From Dyadobacter jiangsuensis (GTDB lineage: Bacteria > Bacteroidota > Bacteroidia > Cytophagales > Spirosomataceae), in the NCBI RefSeq assembly GCF_003014695.1, contig NZ_PYAS01000018.1, positions 1-64,000 of the forward strand: a stretch of DNA of 64,000 nt, read 5' to 3'. Each line of letters begins with the position of its first letter. Position 1 is the stretch's first letter. Below, piece after piece: positions 1 through 8,098 of the stretch. The translations under genes and the position numbers were made by a program. The notes under the pieces were generated by a model, which was given only the letters and a program-made list of their open reading frames with translations, ran no database searches and was not told the origin of the DNA.

Positions 1-41
1 ATCTTGCCCATGTATTTCTAATGTCGTAATTAAAAATACAA

Positions 42-78
42 AAAAGCCCTCGTTCTACATAGTAGAAAAAGGGCTTTT
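42..78. terminator. Rho-independent terminator hairpin
   Basis: The arms AAAAGCCCT (42-50) and AGGGCTTTT (70-78) pair perfectly. An inner stem, TTCTAC with GTAGAA, extends the hairpin. A and T tracts flank both sides, so it can stop transcription in either direction: the small minus-strand gene ending at 116, and whatever lies to the left of the window. Confidence 0.8.
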
Positions 79-115
79 GCTTTTGGGTCACCCTCTCCTT
101 CCAATGCGCATTATA

Positions 116-418
116 TCAATTGCTTGAAATGAATTTGTTGAAGCGGCTTTCTTTACCGTCGGCTGTTTTCTCCTGGTACAAAAATTCCAGGTTGCTTTCA
201 TCGAACTTCTCAAAAAACTCGTCCCAGCTGATTTCCTGCAACGAATCCTCACCGCTGTAACCAGGGAAATCGATGCGCAGGATGCCGTCGCCTTCATTTT
301 TCTTACCAGTACCTTTCACTACCGAAGGTACCCCGCCACGCTTCTCTACCCAGGCTCGAATCGTATCGTGGTCACATGTGGAAGTATTCGTGGCATTACT
401 CTTTGTTGTAGTAGCCAT
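116..418 (-). CDS. Conserved small hypothetical protein (100 aa)
   Basis: I do not recognise a named family with certainty. The product is a soluble, acidic protein of 100 residues with no signal peptide or membrane segment. It opens with a Thr/Asn/Ser-rich stretch. A region around residues 20-35 (IRAWVEKRGGVPSVV) looks like a small folded motif seen in short bacterial proteins that are annotated only as hypothetical. The C-terminal part is rich in Glu, Phe and Asp. The ATG at 418 is the only sensible start. It lies alone on the minus strand, ends just before a strong terminator, and is separated by 55 bases from the next minus-strand gene, so it may share a transcript with that acetyltransferase. 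Confidence 0.7.
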   Translation of the reverse strand: MATTTKSNATNTSTCDHDTIRAWVEKRGGVPSVVKGTGKKNEGDGILRIDFPGYSGEDSLQEISWDEFFEKFDESNLEFLYQEKTADGKESRFNKFISSN

Positions 419-473
419 GGTTTCAGTTGTTTGATTTGAACCGCGCTACTTTAAAAAAGTGTGCCGTGCCCTC

Positions 474-1220
474 CTATTCCTCCAAAATCCTGATGGCTCC
501 CTTCAACCTGAAACCACAAACCCTGAAACCGGCTTTCTCCAACGTGGCTTGCGAAACGCGGTTACCGATATTGCAGCGGGCTGCCGGGACGCGCCCCATT
601 TTGTAGGCCATCCGTTTCAGCTCCTGCACAATGTAGGTAGCATAGCCTTTCTCCCGGTACGACTCCCGGGTTTGCATGTAAATGTCCGCATAGGGAATGT
701 TGTAATTCAGCATCAGCCCACCGCTGGCCACAATTTCCCCGCCCACGTCGATCACATATTCGCTCTCGTCGCCGTCCATGGGATCGTGCTCGGAGCGTTT
801 GCGAAAAATCGCACCCGGCACTTCGAAAGAAGTCTGAAAATCGTCTTCGAAAAGGATCGCCTCGGCAAAAGAATTTTCGCAGAAGCGGTACAGCATCGTA
901 GTCAGGAAAATGTCGTTGCTCTGGCTCTCAATCCAGGTCGCCTTGCAGTGCATTTGAAATTCCTCGAAGACGACACTCGCATGCTTGCGATAAGGAGGCA
1001 GCAGGTAAAACTCGAAGATCGCGTCGCGGTCCTGCCGGCGATCGGTTCCCCAAACGGAACCATACCCGACACGGACATTATCAATCCTGAACAGCCAGGT
1101 ATCGGCCCAGCCGTAGTCGTGGCACTTATTGCAGACGAACTGAAAGTGGTTTTCATGCAGGAACATCGTGCGCAAATCCCTGACGCCATCCAGCCCGATT
1201 TTAGAAACACAAACTCGCAT
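474..1220 (-). CDS. GNAT family N-acetyltransferase (248 aa)
   Basis: This is a probable acetyl-CoA-dependent N-acetyltransferase of the GNAT fold; the acceptor is unknown. The C-terminal half (about residues 130-235) carries the family hallmarks: a beta strand with IVASGGLML, then the acetyl-CoA pyrophosphate-binding segment YREKGYATYIVQELKR (an R/Q-x-x-G-x-G/A pattern), then the NxxSQATLEKAGF motif that usually closes the domain. The N-terminal half (FEFYLLPPYRKHASVVFEEF) may be a second, weaker GNAT-like repeat. It is cytoplasmic with no signal. It could modify a metabolite or a protein, and the neighbours give no hint which. Confidence 0.85.
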   Translation of the reverse strand: MRVCVSKIGLDGVRDLRTMFLHENHFQFVCNKCHDYGWADTWLFRIDNVRVGYGSVWGTDRRQDRDAIFEFYLLPPYRKHASVVFEEFQMHCKATWIESQSNDIFLTTMLYRFCENSFAEAILFEDDFQTSFEVPGAIFRKRSEHDPMDGDESEYVIDVGGEIVASGGLMLNYNIPYADIYMQTRESYREKGYATYIVQELKRMAYKMGRVPAARCNIGNRVSQATLEKAGFRVCGFRLKGAIRILEE

Positions 1221-1417
1221 GGTGTGGCACGCATAGTGTGGAAGGAAACCGGCTAATAAGGTAGTATAATGGCGCGAAAAAAACTAGCTGCGTTGCAGGA
1301 AATACCATGCATTATCGGGCTTTTTTGTCCGGGCGTGGAGGCTAAAAACACGTCAGCAAGGCAGCAGCAGTACATTTTGTGTACCCTGCATCTTTATTCA
1401 CTCTATCCATCACCGGC

Positions 1418-3721
1418 ATGAAGCCTCTAATTCAGACCGTTACCTTTCTTACATTCATTATCTTCCAATGCCGGGCACAGAGCGACGTCGCCTCGAAGCT
1501 TTGGTATAAACAACCTGCAAAACAATGGGAGGAAGCACTGCCCATCGGCAACGGGGCACTGGCTGCCATGGTATTCGGCGGCGTGGAAACCGACCAGATC
1601 CAGTTTAACGAAGAAACACTATGGACCGGGGAGCCAAGAAGTTACGCGCATAAGGGTGCCTCCGCACACCTGGGCGAGATTCGCCGCCTGCTCAATGAAG
1701 GTCAGCAAAAGGAAGCGGAAAAGCTGGCCAACGAGCAATTCATGAGCCAGCCCATGCGTCAAATGGCCTATCAGGCTTTTGGTGATGTTTATGTAGACTT
1801 TCCGGGGCACGCGCAACATAGCGCATATGTGCGTGAACTTGACCTTCGGGACGCCACTGTAAAAAGCAGCTACCAGTCCGGCGGCGTCCGCTATACGCGT
1901 GCGGCTTTCGCCAGCTATCCCGCGAAAGCGATTTACTACCATATTAACAGCTCGCAAAAGGGTAAGCTGAATTTCGCGGTGCGAATGGATGCCATTCATG
2001 CCAGTAAGGAAGTCAAAATCAACGGGAACGAAATAGAGCTGGGCGTCCGCGTCGACAAAGGCGCATTGCATGGCATTGCCCGCGTGAAACTGATCACCGA
2101 CGGAGCCGTGAAGCAGGAAGCCGGAAAACTGACCGTTTCCAATGCAACCCAGGCGACGCTGGTCCTGGCCGCGGCAACGAATTATATTGATTATAAAACC
2201 ATTAATGGCGATCCTGCTCAAAAAGTGGCCGGGATTTTACAGCAAGCCCCCGCATTCCAAACCGCATGGACCGCACATCGGGCGGATTATCAGAAACTCT
2301 ATAACCGATTCGCGCTGACGCTTCCTGCGAGCAATGCTTCCGCATCTCCTACCGACGAACGCCTCAGCCAATTCAAGAGTAAGCCCGACGACCCCGCATT
2401 GCTCGCATTGTATGTCCAGTTCGCACGTTACCTGCTTATCGCAAGCAGCCGGCCGGGAACGCATCCGGCCAACTTACAAGGTAAATGGAACCACAAGCTC
2501 AATCCTTCATGGGATAGCAAGTACACGGTGAACATCAACACCGAAATGAACTACTGGCCCGCTGAAATGACCAACCTCAGGGAATGCCATGAGCCTTTGT
2601 TTCAAATGGTGAAGGACGTTTCGCAAACAGGAACGGAAGTAGCGAAAGAGCACTACAATGCAAAAGGATGGGTTTTACACCATAATACGGATGTATGGCG
2701 TGGGGCGGCACCGATCAATGCGTCCAATCACGGTATTTGGGTGACCGGGGGCGCGTGGCTGAGTCTGCATTTGTGGGAACGGTATCGGTTCACAGAGGAC
2801 AAGGCATTTCTGCAAAATACAGCCTATCCATTGATGAAAGGTGCCGCGGAATTCTTCCTCGATTTTCTCGTCAAGGATCCCAAAACAGGCTTCCTGATCA
2901 GCTCGCCCTCCAACTCTCCGGAAAATGGCGGGTTAGTCGCCGGTCCGACCATGGACCATCAGATCATCCGTGCGCTGTTCAAGGCTTGCATTGAAAGTGC
3001 TGATATTTTAAAAACAGATGCCGCATTTGCCCAAAAACTGGCGGAAACCAGCCAGCAAATCGCTCCGAACCGGATTGGACGTTACGGGCAGTTGCAGGAA
3101 TGGATGACCGACATCGACGATACCACGAGCCATCACCGCCACGTTTCGCATTTATGGGGCATCTACCCCGGCGAGGAGATCACCCCAACCGGCACGCCCG
3201 AGCTACTCAAAGCGGCCATGCAATCGCTCCGCTACCGTGGCGACGACGGCACCGGATGGAGCCTCGCCTGGAAAATCAACTACTGGGCGCGGTTCCTAGA
3301 CGGCGAACATGCCTATACGATGATCCGGAAGCTTTTCACTCCGGTGTATGACGCCGGCCAAAAAATGAGCGGCGGCGGCTCCTACCCCAACCTGTTCGAC
3401 GCCCACCCGCCATTCCAGATCGACGGTAACTTCGGCGGCGCGGCCGGCATCCTCGAAACATTGGTGCAGAGCCATCTCGGCGAAATCAATCTGCTGCCTG
3501 CATTGCCGGAAGCGCTGCCAACCGGCCAGGTGACAGGACTTTGCGCCCGCGGCGGATTTGAAATGGACATGACCTGGAAAAACGGCAAGCTTGAAGCCCT
3601 GACCATCCATTCGAAAGCCGGAAAGCCGTGCAAGCTGCGCTACGGCAATAAGGTAGTGTCGGTAAATACAACGAAAGGCAAAACATACCGTTTCGGGCCG
3701 GATTTGAAGGTTTTGAAATAA
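1418..3721 (+). CDS. Glycoside hydrolase family 95 alpha-L-fucosidase (secreted)
   Basis: This 767-residue protein matches GH95 inverting enzymes, which cleave alpha-1,2-linked L-fucose and sometimes L-galactose from glycans. It begins with the N-terminal family signature WEEALPIGNGALAAMVFGG. The acid Glu appears in SPSNSPENG (E502) and the base-side Asp in IDGNFGGAAG (D669). N423 in HHNTDVWRGAAP corresponds to the paired Asn residues of the B. bifidum AfcA active site. A signal peptide ends near CRA-Q (about residue 20). I chose the ATG at 1418 because the GTG at 1379 would put 13 extra residues before the signal peptide. The gene stands alone, away from the SusCD locus at 43-48 kb, so its substrate cannot be inferred from neighbours. 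Confidence 0.93.
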   Translation: MKPLIQTVTFLTFIIFQCRAQSDVASKLWYKQPAKQWEEALPIGNGALAAMVFGGVETDQIQFNEETLWTGEPRSYAHKGASAHLGEIRRLLNEGQQKEAEKLANEQFMSQPMRQMAYQAFGDVYVDFPGHAQHSAYVRELDLRDATVKSSYQSGGVRYTRAAFASYPAKAIYYHINSSQKGKLNFAVRMDAIHASKEVKINGNEIELGVRVDKGALHGIARVKLITDGAVKQEAGKLTVSNATQATLVLAAATNYIDYKTINGDPAQKVAGILQQAPAFQTAWTAHRADYQKLYNRFALTLPASNASASPTDERLSQFKSKPDDPALLALYVQFARYLLIASSRPGTHPANLQGKWNHKLNPSWDSKYTVNINTEMNYWPAEMTNLRECHEPLFQMVKDVSQTGTEVAKEHYNAKGWVLHHNTDVWRGAAPINASNHGIWVTGGAWLSLHLWERYRFTEDKAFLQNTAYPLMKGAAEFFLDFLVKDPKTGFLISSPSNSPENGGLVAGPTMDHQIIRALFKACIESADILKTDAAFAQKLAETSQQIAPNRIGRYGQLQEWMTDIDDTTSHHRHVSHLWGIYPGEEITPTGTPELLKAAMQSLRYRGDDGTGWSLAWKINYWARFLDGEHAYTMIRKLFTPVYDAGQKMSGGGSYPNLFDAHPPFQIDGNFGGAAGILETLVQSHLGEINLLPALPEALPTGQVTGLCARGGFEMDMTWKNGKLEALTIHSKAGKPCKLRYGNKVVSVNTTKGKTYRFGPDLKVLK

Positions 3722-3826
3722 AATTGATTTTTTTCGGCGATGCCAAAATGCTGCTGACATACTGCTGTCACTTGGCGATGTTTAGTTTGTAATGTAATCA
3801 AACAATAAACTTTAAAAACCTTTGAC

Positions 3827-4345
3827 ATGGAAACTAACAACACCGCACAAGAACTGGCAGCTCCCACAACCGTCATTACCGCTGAGGCACTTCTGGAACA
3901 TTGGCAAGGCCACCGTCGGGTCAGCCGGAAGGTTATCGAGGCATTTCCTGAGGATCAGTTTTATACTTTTTCGATCGGCGGCATGCGTACTTACGCCCAG
4001 CTCACCATGGAGATGATCGGCCTGGCTGCTCCGGGTATCCGCGGTATCGCATTTGGCGACTGGACATTCAGCGAGCCGGTGCTCGACCATTCGACGCCCG
4101 CCCCGGCCACCAAAGCGGAGGTACTCAACCTTTGGGACCTGGTAACCGACTACATTAACACGCTGTGGCCGCAAATTCCTGCGCAGCGCTTCAACGAGGT
4201 CGAGGCTGCGTTTGGGATGTACGAAAACACGATCTATAACACGATCCTTTACCTGATCGACAACGAGATCCACCATCGTGCGCAAGGCTATGTGTACCTG
4301 CGCGCACTGGGCGTAGAGCCGCCATTCTTCTGGGACCGCGCCTGA
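3827..4345 (+). CDS. DinB family protein (172 aa)
   Basis: This is a four-helix DinB/YfiT-type protein, a fold that usually binds a divalent metal through three histidines; many members act as thiol transferases or have no known role. The C-terminal signature DNEIHHRAQGYVYLRALG is typical of the group and supplies two of the likely metal ligands. Residues 1-20 are a Thr/Ala-rich tail with no signal peptide. It is the first of three DinB-like genes in the window (the others lie near 7.1 and 16.4 kb); they are too different to be recent duplicates. A perfect 11-base inverted repeat lies just downstream. The product is cytoplasmic and the substrate is unknown. Confidence 0.85.
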   Translation: METNNTAQELAAPTTVITAEALLEHWQGHRRVSRKVIEAFPEDQFYTFSIGGMRTYAQLTMEMIGLAAPGIRGIAFGDWTFSEPVLDHSTPAPATKAEVLNLWDLVTDYINTLWPQIPAQRFNEVEAAFGMYENTIYNTILYLIDNEIHHRAQGYVYLRALGVEPPFFWDRA

Positions 4346-4359
4346 TAGCCGACAAATCG

Positions 4360-4433
4360 AGCCCCATTTCACTTTCCACGGGTGTGCCTGCGCATCAGCG
4401 CCGTCGTCCCCGGCCGGAAGCAGAAATGGGGCT
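4360..4433 (+). terminator. Long inverted repeat, possible terminator
   Basis: The arms AGCCCCATTTC (4360-4370) and GAAATGGGGCT (4423-4433) are perfect 11-base complements. They enclose a 52-base GC-rich loop that can fold further (for example CCCCGGCCGG). A TTTGGCTTT tail follows the right arm. The position, 15 bases after the DinB stop codon, favours a terminator for that gene, although the loop is unusually long. Confidence 0.5.
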
Positions 4434-4507
4434 TTGGCTTTCATGGAATGGTTTTAGTACCTACCTTAGCGTCATTGAAACGCTTGAATTTGAGAACTAT
4501 GCCGCAC

Positions 4508-5155
4508 ATGAAATCCAAAGTATTGACAGCAGCCGCCGTGGCGGGCCTGCTGTTCACCATGAACAATGCCAATGCGCAGGTACGACAGCCCGCGCCAACG
4601 GGACAAGTCCCCAGAGCCTACTCCGGCGCACAGTCGGCCCCTGCCGCTAGTTTTAAACCCAAGCCCACCGGCCAGATCGCCCCGGAGGCACCCGGACAGC
4701 TCGGTACTATCGTGCAACCTGCACCGACCGCAGCGCCTGTTCAAAAAGTATCCGAAGTGCAGGATCTGGGATTTGAGGTGAACTCGCGGCCCGTTACCCA
4801 GCAGGGATCCGTTCCGAAAGTAAACACCTCGCAAGACCCGCGAACCATGCCGGAACGCTATCAGCCACAGTTGATCCAGCAGCAATCCGCCGCAGCATCG
4901 GGGCAGGTTCAACAGACGCAAATGCAGCAAACTCCTTCGAACGGAACCTCCCGCGTGGGAGCGCCCACAGTGGGAACGCCCTCAACAGGCGCATATGCAC
5001 CCGCAACGCAAACATCGCCTGTGCAAGGCACCACCCAGCCCACGACCGGCCAGACGGCGCCGCAGCAGGGCCAGGTTAATGCACAGTCGCCCGCATCACA
5101 ACCGACACAGTACAGCGCGCCGAAAGCCGCACACCAACGCGTGGATCCAAAATAA
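4508..5155 (+). CDS. Secreted Pro/Gln/Thr-rich low-complexity protein (215 aa)
   Basis: I do not recognise the function. The start at 4508 gives a clean signal peptide (MKSKVLTAAAVAGLLFTM, with cleavage expected after NANA). Upstream in-frame ATGs would add residues before it. The mature chain is disordered: it is rich in Pro, Gln, Thr, Ala and Ser, with loose PTGQ and TGQ repeats and Gln runs. There is no cysteine and no catalytic motif. It should reach the periplasm or beyond, perhaps as a spacer or surface-associated protein. A strong terminator follows within 10 bases, so it is transcribed on its own or with the DinB gene upstream. Confidence 0.7.
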   Translation: MKSKVLTAAAVAGLLFTMNNANAQVRQPAPTGQVPRAYSGAQSAPAASFKPKPTGQIAPEAPGQLGTIVQPAPTAAPVQKVSEVQDLGFEVNSRPVTQQGSVPKVNTSQDPRTMPERYQPQLIQQQSAAASGQVQQTQMQQTPSNGTSRVGAPTVGTPSTGAYAPATQTSPVQGTTQPTTGQTAPQQGQVNAQSPASQPTQYSAPKAAHQRVDPK

Positions 5156-5160
5156 CTCCA

Positions 5161-5184
5161 AACCCCGGTTTTTCCGGGGTTTTT
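5161..5184 (+). terminator. Rho-independent terminator
   Basis: The stem AACCCCGG (5161-5168), a TTTTT loop and CCGGGGTT (5174-5181) are followed by a T run to 5184. It begins five bases after the stop codon of the secreted low-complexity protein and clearly ends that transcript. Confidence 0.85.
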
Positions 5185-5284
5185 CATTTCTCCGGGATTT
5201 CATACCCTTCGCCAAAACTCCGTTTGGCACAATCACACCCGTAAATTGTCCTATACTCACCCCGGAAAAACGCCGGGCTGGCCG

Positions 5285-5292
5285 TATTTTTG
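5285..5292 (+). promoter_or_regulatory. Candidate Bacteroidota -7 element (TAnnTTTG)
   Basis: TATTTTTG matches the Bacteroidota -7 consensus TAnnTTTG exactly and lies 50 bases before the MFS transporter start. I find no good TTG at the expected -33 spacing, so the call rests on one half of the promoter. A GC-rich stem (CCCCGG...CCGGG) lies just upstream. Confidence 0.4.
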
Positions 5293-5342
5293 TATCAACA
5301 CTTCGCAAGCCGGTGACAATCCGGTGATTAATCGATATCGTT

Positions 5343-6680
5343 ATGAAAACGTTTTATGCGGTATTAGCCAATTCGCTGGCTGCCGCGCTTACGAATACGT
5401 TTGTCTGGTTTGCCGTCACGTTCTGGGTCTATCTCGAAACCCGCTCGGTACTCGCCACCTCCGTCATGGCCGGGGTTTACCTTGCAACGGTGGCCGTTTC
5501 GGGCTTCTTCCTCGGTTCAATCGTGGATAGGTACCGTAAAAAGACTTCGATGATGCTCTCGGCCTCACTTACGCTGGTGCTCTACATCATCGCCCTGATC
5601 ATTTACGTCTCTACCCCCGAAGCCGTTTTTAAAGACGATTCAAGCGTTAACCTCTGGCTTTTTATCACGCTTTGCCTTTTCGGGGCCATCACGGGAAACA
5701 TCCGTTCGATTGCATTATCCACGGTGGTAACGATCCTGATCGAGGAAGATAACCGCGACAAGGCCAACGGAATGGTCGGTACAGCGAACGGGGTATCTTT
5801 CCTGGTCGCGTCGATTTTCAGTGGGCTGGTGATCGGCTACTTGGGTGTGCTGTGGATGATGGTGCTGGCTGTGGGGCTGAGCGTCCTGGTAATTCTGCAT
5901 TTATTCACAATCTCCATCCCGGAAAAAGAGATCGTCCACACCGAATCGCACACGCAGCATATAGACATCCGGGGCACGATTGCGGCCGTAGGCATGGTTC
6001 CCGGACTTTTCGGGCTGATTTTCTTCAACACATTCAACAACTTTCTAGGCGGGGTATTCATGTCGCTGATGGATGCGTACGGCCTTTCGATGGTGTCGGT
6101 ACAGGCCTGGGGAATCCTTTGGGGTGTGCTAAGCCTCGGTTTCATCGTCGGCGGGTTGGTAGTGGCCAAGCGTGGCCTGGGGAAAATGCCTTTGAAGACG
6201 CTGTTTACCGCCAACATTGTTATGTGGCTGATTTGCATGATTTTTCCTGTTCAATCATCGATCGTGCTGCTGGGAATTGGTATGTTCGTTTACCTCTGCC
6301 TGATCCCGGTTGTGGAAGCGACCGAGCAGACGATCCTCCAAAAGGTCATTCCGCATGAGCGACAAGGCCGCGTATTCGGGTTCGCGCAGAGCATTGAACA
6401 GGCCGCTTCGCCCATTACTGCATTCATGATCGGACCCATTGCCAAGTTCATTTTCATTCCTTTTATGACAACCGGTGCAGGTGTAAGGCTGATAGGCTCC
6501 TGGTTCGGGACCGGGACAGCCCGCGGTCTGGCACTTTTGTTTATCGTAACCGGCATTGTGGGGCTCATTGTAACGCTGATCGCCATGCAATCAGCGGCGT
6601 ACCGGAAATTGTCGCTCGTTTATCGGAAGCCCACCCCCGAATATGACACCGACGACGTGCCCGTCAGCGAAGAGGCTTGA
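5343..6680 (+). CDS. MFS transporter (445 aa)
   Basis: This is a major facilitator superfamily permease with about twelve hydrophobic helices along its length. The loop between helices 2 and 3 carries the family motif A in the form GSIVDRYRKK (about residues 58-67). The closest match by eye is the group of drug/solute efflux MFS proteins in which a macrolide-type exporter fold is common; the true substrate cannot be read from sequence. The C-terminus is a short acidic cytoplasmic tail (DTDDVPVSEEA). It sits in the inner membrane. It is followed after 38 bases by a VOC gene and a DinB gene, an arrangement that could be a small detoxification operon, but that is inference. Confidence 0.88.
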   Translation: MKTFYAVLANSLAAALTNTFVWFAVTFWVYLETRSVLATSVMAGVYLATVAVSGFFLGSIVDRYRKKTSMMLSASLTLVLYIIALIIYVSTPEAVFKDDSSVNLWLFITLCLFGAITGNIRSIALSTVVTILIEEDNRDKANGMVGTANGVSFLVASIFSGLVIGYLGVLWMMVLAVGLSVLVILHLFTISIPEKEIVHTESHTQHIDIRGTIAAVGMVPGLFGLIFFNTFNNFLGGVFMSLMDAYGLSMVSVQAWGILWGVLSLGFIVGGLVVAKRGLGKMPLKTLFTANIVMWLICMIFPVQSSIVLLGIGMFVYLCLIPVVEATEQTILQKVIPHERQGRVFGFAQSIEQAASPITAFMIGPIAKFIFIPFMTTGAGVRLIGSWFGTGTARGLALLFIVTGIVGLIVTLIAMQSAAYRKLSLVYRKPTPEYDTDDVPVSEEA

Positions 6681-6718
6681 CATTTTTTTAATTCAATCAA
6701 CAACTAACCTACACAGCT

Positions 6719-7105
6719 ATGTTTGGACAAACGAAAGCTTTCAGCGGATATTCAGTAGATAACCTGCGGAAAGCGCAACAGTTTTACGGTGAAATACTTG
6801 GGATAGAAGTGTCCCAACAAGAGGAAATGCCGGTCCTCCATTTGCATATTCACGGAGGCTACGAAGTGATATTGTATGAAAAACCAAACCACGAGCCAGC
6901 GACATTTACCGTTCTCAACTTCCCAGTGAAGAACATCGAAGAGGTCGTCAAAACACTCAAATCCAAGGGAGTAAAATTCGAGAGCTACGATTGGCCGGGG
7001 TTCAAGACGGATGCCGACGACATCATGCGGGGCAACGGCCCTACCATCGCGTGGTTCACCGATCCTGCCGGTAATATCCTGTCGGTGATTGAAACTGAAA
7101 AATAA
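6719..7105 (+). CDS. VOC family protein (glyoxalase/bleomycin-resistance fold)
   Basis: At 128 residues this is one VOC module made of two beta-alpha-beta-beta-beta repeats. The first repeat begins FSGYSVDNLRKAQQFYGEILGIEV, and the second ends with the common WFTDPAGNILSVIE segment. The terminal Glu and an early His or Asp in such proteins usually bind metal; here HLHIHGGYEV in the middle may contribute. Members include glyoxalases, dioxygenases and antibiotic-binding proteins, so the reaction is open. It is cytoplasmic. It follows the MFS gene by 38 bases and precedes a DinB gene by 24, which suggests co-transcription. Confidence 0.85.
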   Translation: MFGQTKAFSGYSVDNLRKAQQFYGEILGIEVSQQEEMPVLHLHIHGGYEVILYEKPNHEPATFTVLNFPVKNIEEVVKTLKSKGVKFESYDWPGFKTDADDIMRGNGPTIAWFTDPAGNILSVIETEK

Positions 7106-7129
7106 TCATCCTTAACCATCAACTGAAAC

Positions 7130-7624
7130 ATGGAAAATGTAAAGAGCACCCGCATGCAGGGCATCGTAAGCCTCTACAACTTACAAACTCCCTTTTTTGC
7201 CTTTGTAACAGAAAACATTTCGCATGAAGACACAAAGAAGCGGCTGGATACCAAGGCTAACCACATCGGCTGGCTCGCCGGTGCACTCGTAGAACAGCGG
7301 TTCGACCTTGCCCGTCACCTCGGGTATGAAGGACACCAGCAGGCTGATGAGCTTTTCAAGGAGTTCAAGGGGATTCAGGATGGCGTGGAGTACCCGACGA
7401 TCGCGTCATATCAGGCGGATTGGGATAAAATCACGCCGATCCTGAAAGAGCTGCTGAGTAATGTAAGCGACGAACAACTGGAACGGCGGATTGATATGGG
7501 CCCGGAGTTTTCCCTGTCGCTCTATGAACTGATCACTTTCTCGATCTACCGCGAAGCGAATATCGTCGGACAAATCGCACTTTGGCGGAGATTACTCGGC
7601 TATCCGGGCATGCGTTACATGTAA
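7130..7624 (+). CDS. DinB-like family protein (164 aa)
   Basis: A predicted four-helix bundle of the DinB superfamily. The first helix holds the characteristic NHIGWLAGALVEQR segment, where an early His sits in a position used for metal binding. The C-terminal helix, YREANIVGQIALWRRLLGYPGMRYM, has the usual GQI..WRRLLGY pattern but lacks the His found in classic members (E replaces H before ANIVGQ), so metal binding may be weakened. Many relatives are annotated as DUF1569 or DinB_2 proteins. It is cytoplasmic, forms the end of the MFS-VOC-DinB run, and has only 51 bases before the next gene. Confidence 0.75.
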   Translation: MENVKSTRMQGIVSLYNLQTPFFAFVTENISHEDTKKRLDTKANHIGWLAGALVEQRFDLARHLGYEGHQQADELFKEFKGIQDGVEYPTIASYQADWDKITPILKELLSNVSDEQLERRIDMGPEFSLSLYELITFSIYREANIVGQIALWRRLLGYPGMRYM

Positions 7625-7675
7625 AAATAGGCGGAATTGTGTTTTCTTGCGGGCTAATCAGCGATCAGGCTTTCT

Positions 7676-8098
7676 ATGAAAATGTTTCAGCAAGGGATTC
7701 AGCTCAGGGCGAAAAGCCGCGGTTTCCACCTCATAACCGGGGAAATCCTACATGCATTACCGTCGATCAGCGAAATCAAAGCCGGGATGTGCCAGGTATT
7801 CATCCAGCACACCTCGGCTTCGCTGACGATCAACGAAAATGCCGATCCCACTGTGCGTATTGATTTTGAAATGTACTTCAATAAATCAGTCCCCGAAAAC
7901 GATCCCGATTACCAACACGACTACGAAGGCTCCGACGACATGCCGGCGCATTTGAAAGCCTCGTTGCTGGGGAGTTCGGTGATGATCCCTGTGCGGAACG
8001 GCAGGTTCGCACTCGGTACCTGGCAGGGCATTTATCTCTGCGAACACCGCGACTACGGCGGGCCCAGAAACCTTATGATCACGGCGTGGGGCGTTTAG
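7676..8098 (+). CDS. yjbQ: YjbQ family protein (secondary thiamine-phosphate synthase-like)
   Basis: This 140-residue protein has the full YjbQ/UPF0047 pattern: FIQHTSASLTINENADPTVR in the centre and GTWQGIYLCEHRD near the C-terminus. Those His, Thr, Ser, Asn and Glu residues form the pocket of the trimeric family fold. E. coli YjbQ has a weak thiamine-phosphate synthase activity, but the physiological role is unsettled. Two ATGs lie six bases apart (7676 and 7682), and either is possible. The stop codon overlaps by four bases with the stop of the convergent histidine kinase, so transcription from both sides must cross here or stop within the genes. Confidence 0.9.
   Translation: MKMFQQGIQLRAKSRGFHLITGEILHALPSISEIKAGMCQVFIQHTSASLTINENADPTVRIDFEMYFNKSVPENDPDYQHDYEGSDDMPAHLKASLLGSSVMIPVRNGRFALGTWQGIYLCEHRDYGGPRNLMITAWGV

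Noticed and set aside
459..1256. 265-residue plus-strand ORF
   Set aside because: It lies antisense to the GNAT acetyltransferase, which has clear family motifs; the plus-strand translation shows none.
1379..1417. Upstream GTG start for the GH95 gene
   Set aside because: It would place 13 polar residues before the signal peptide; the ATG at 1418 starts it directly.
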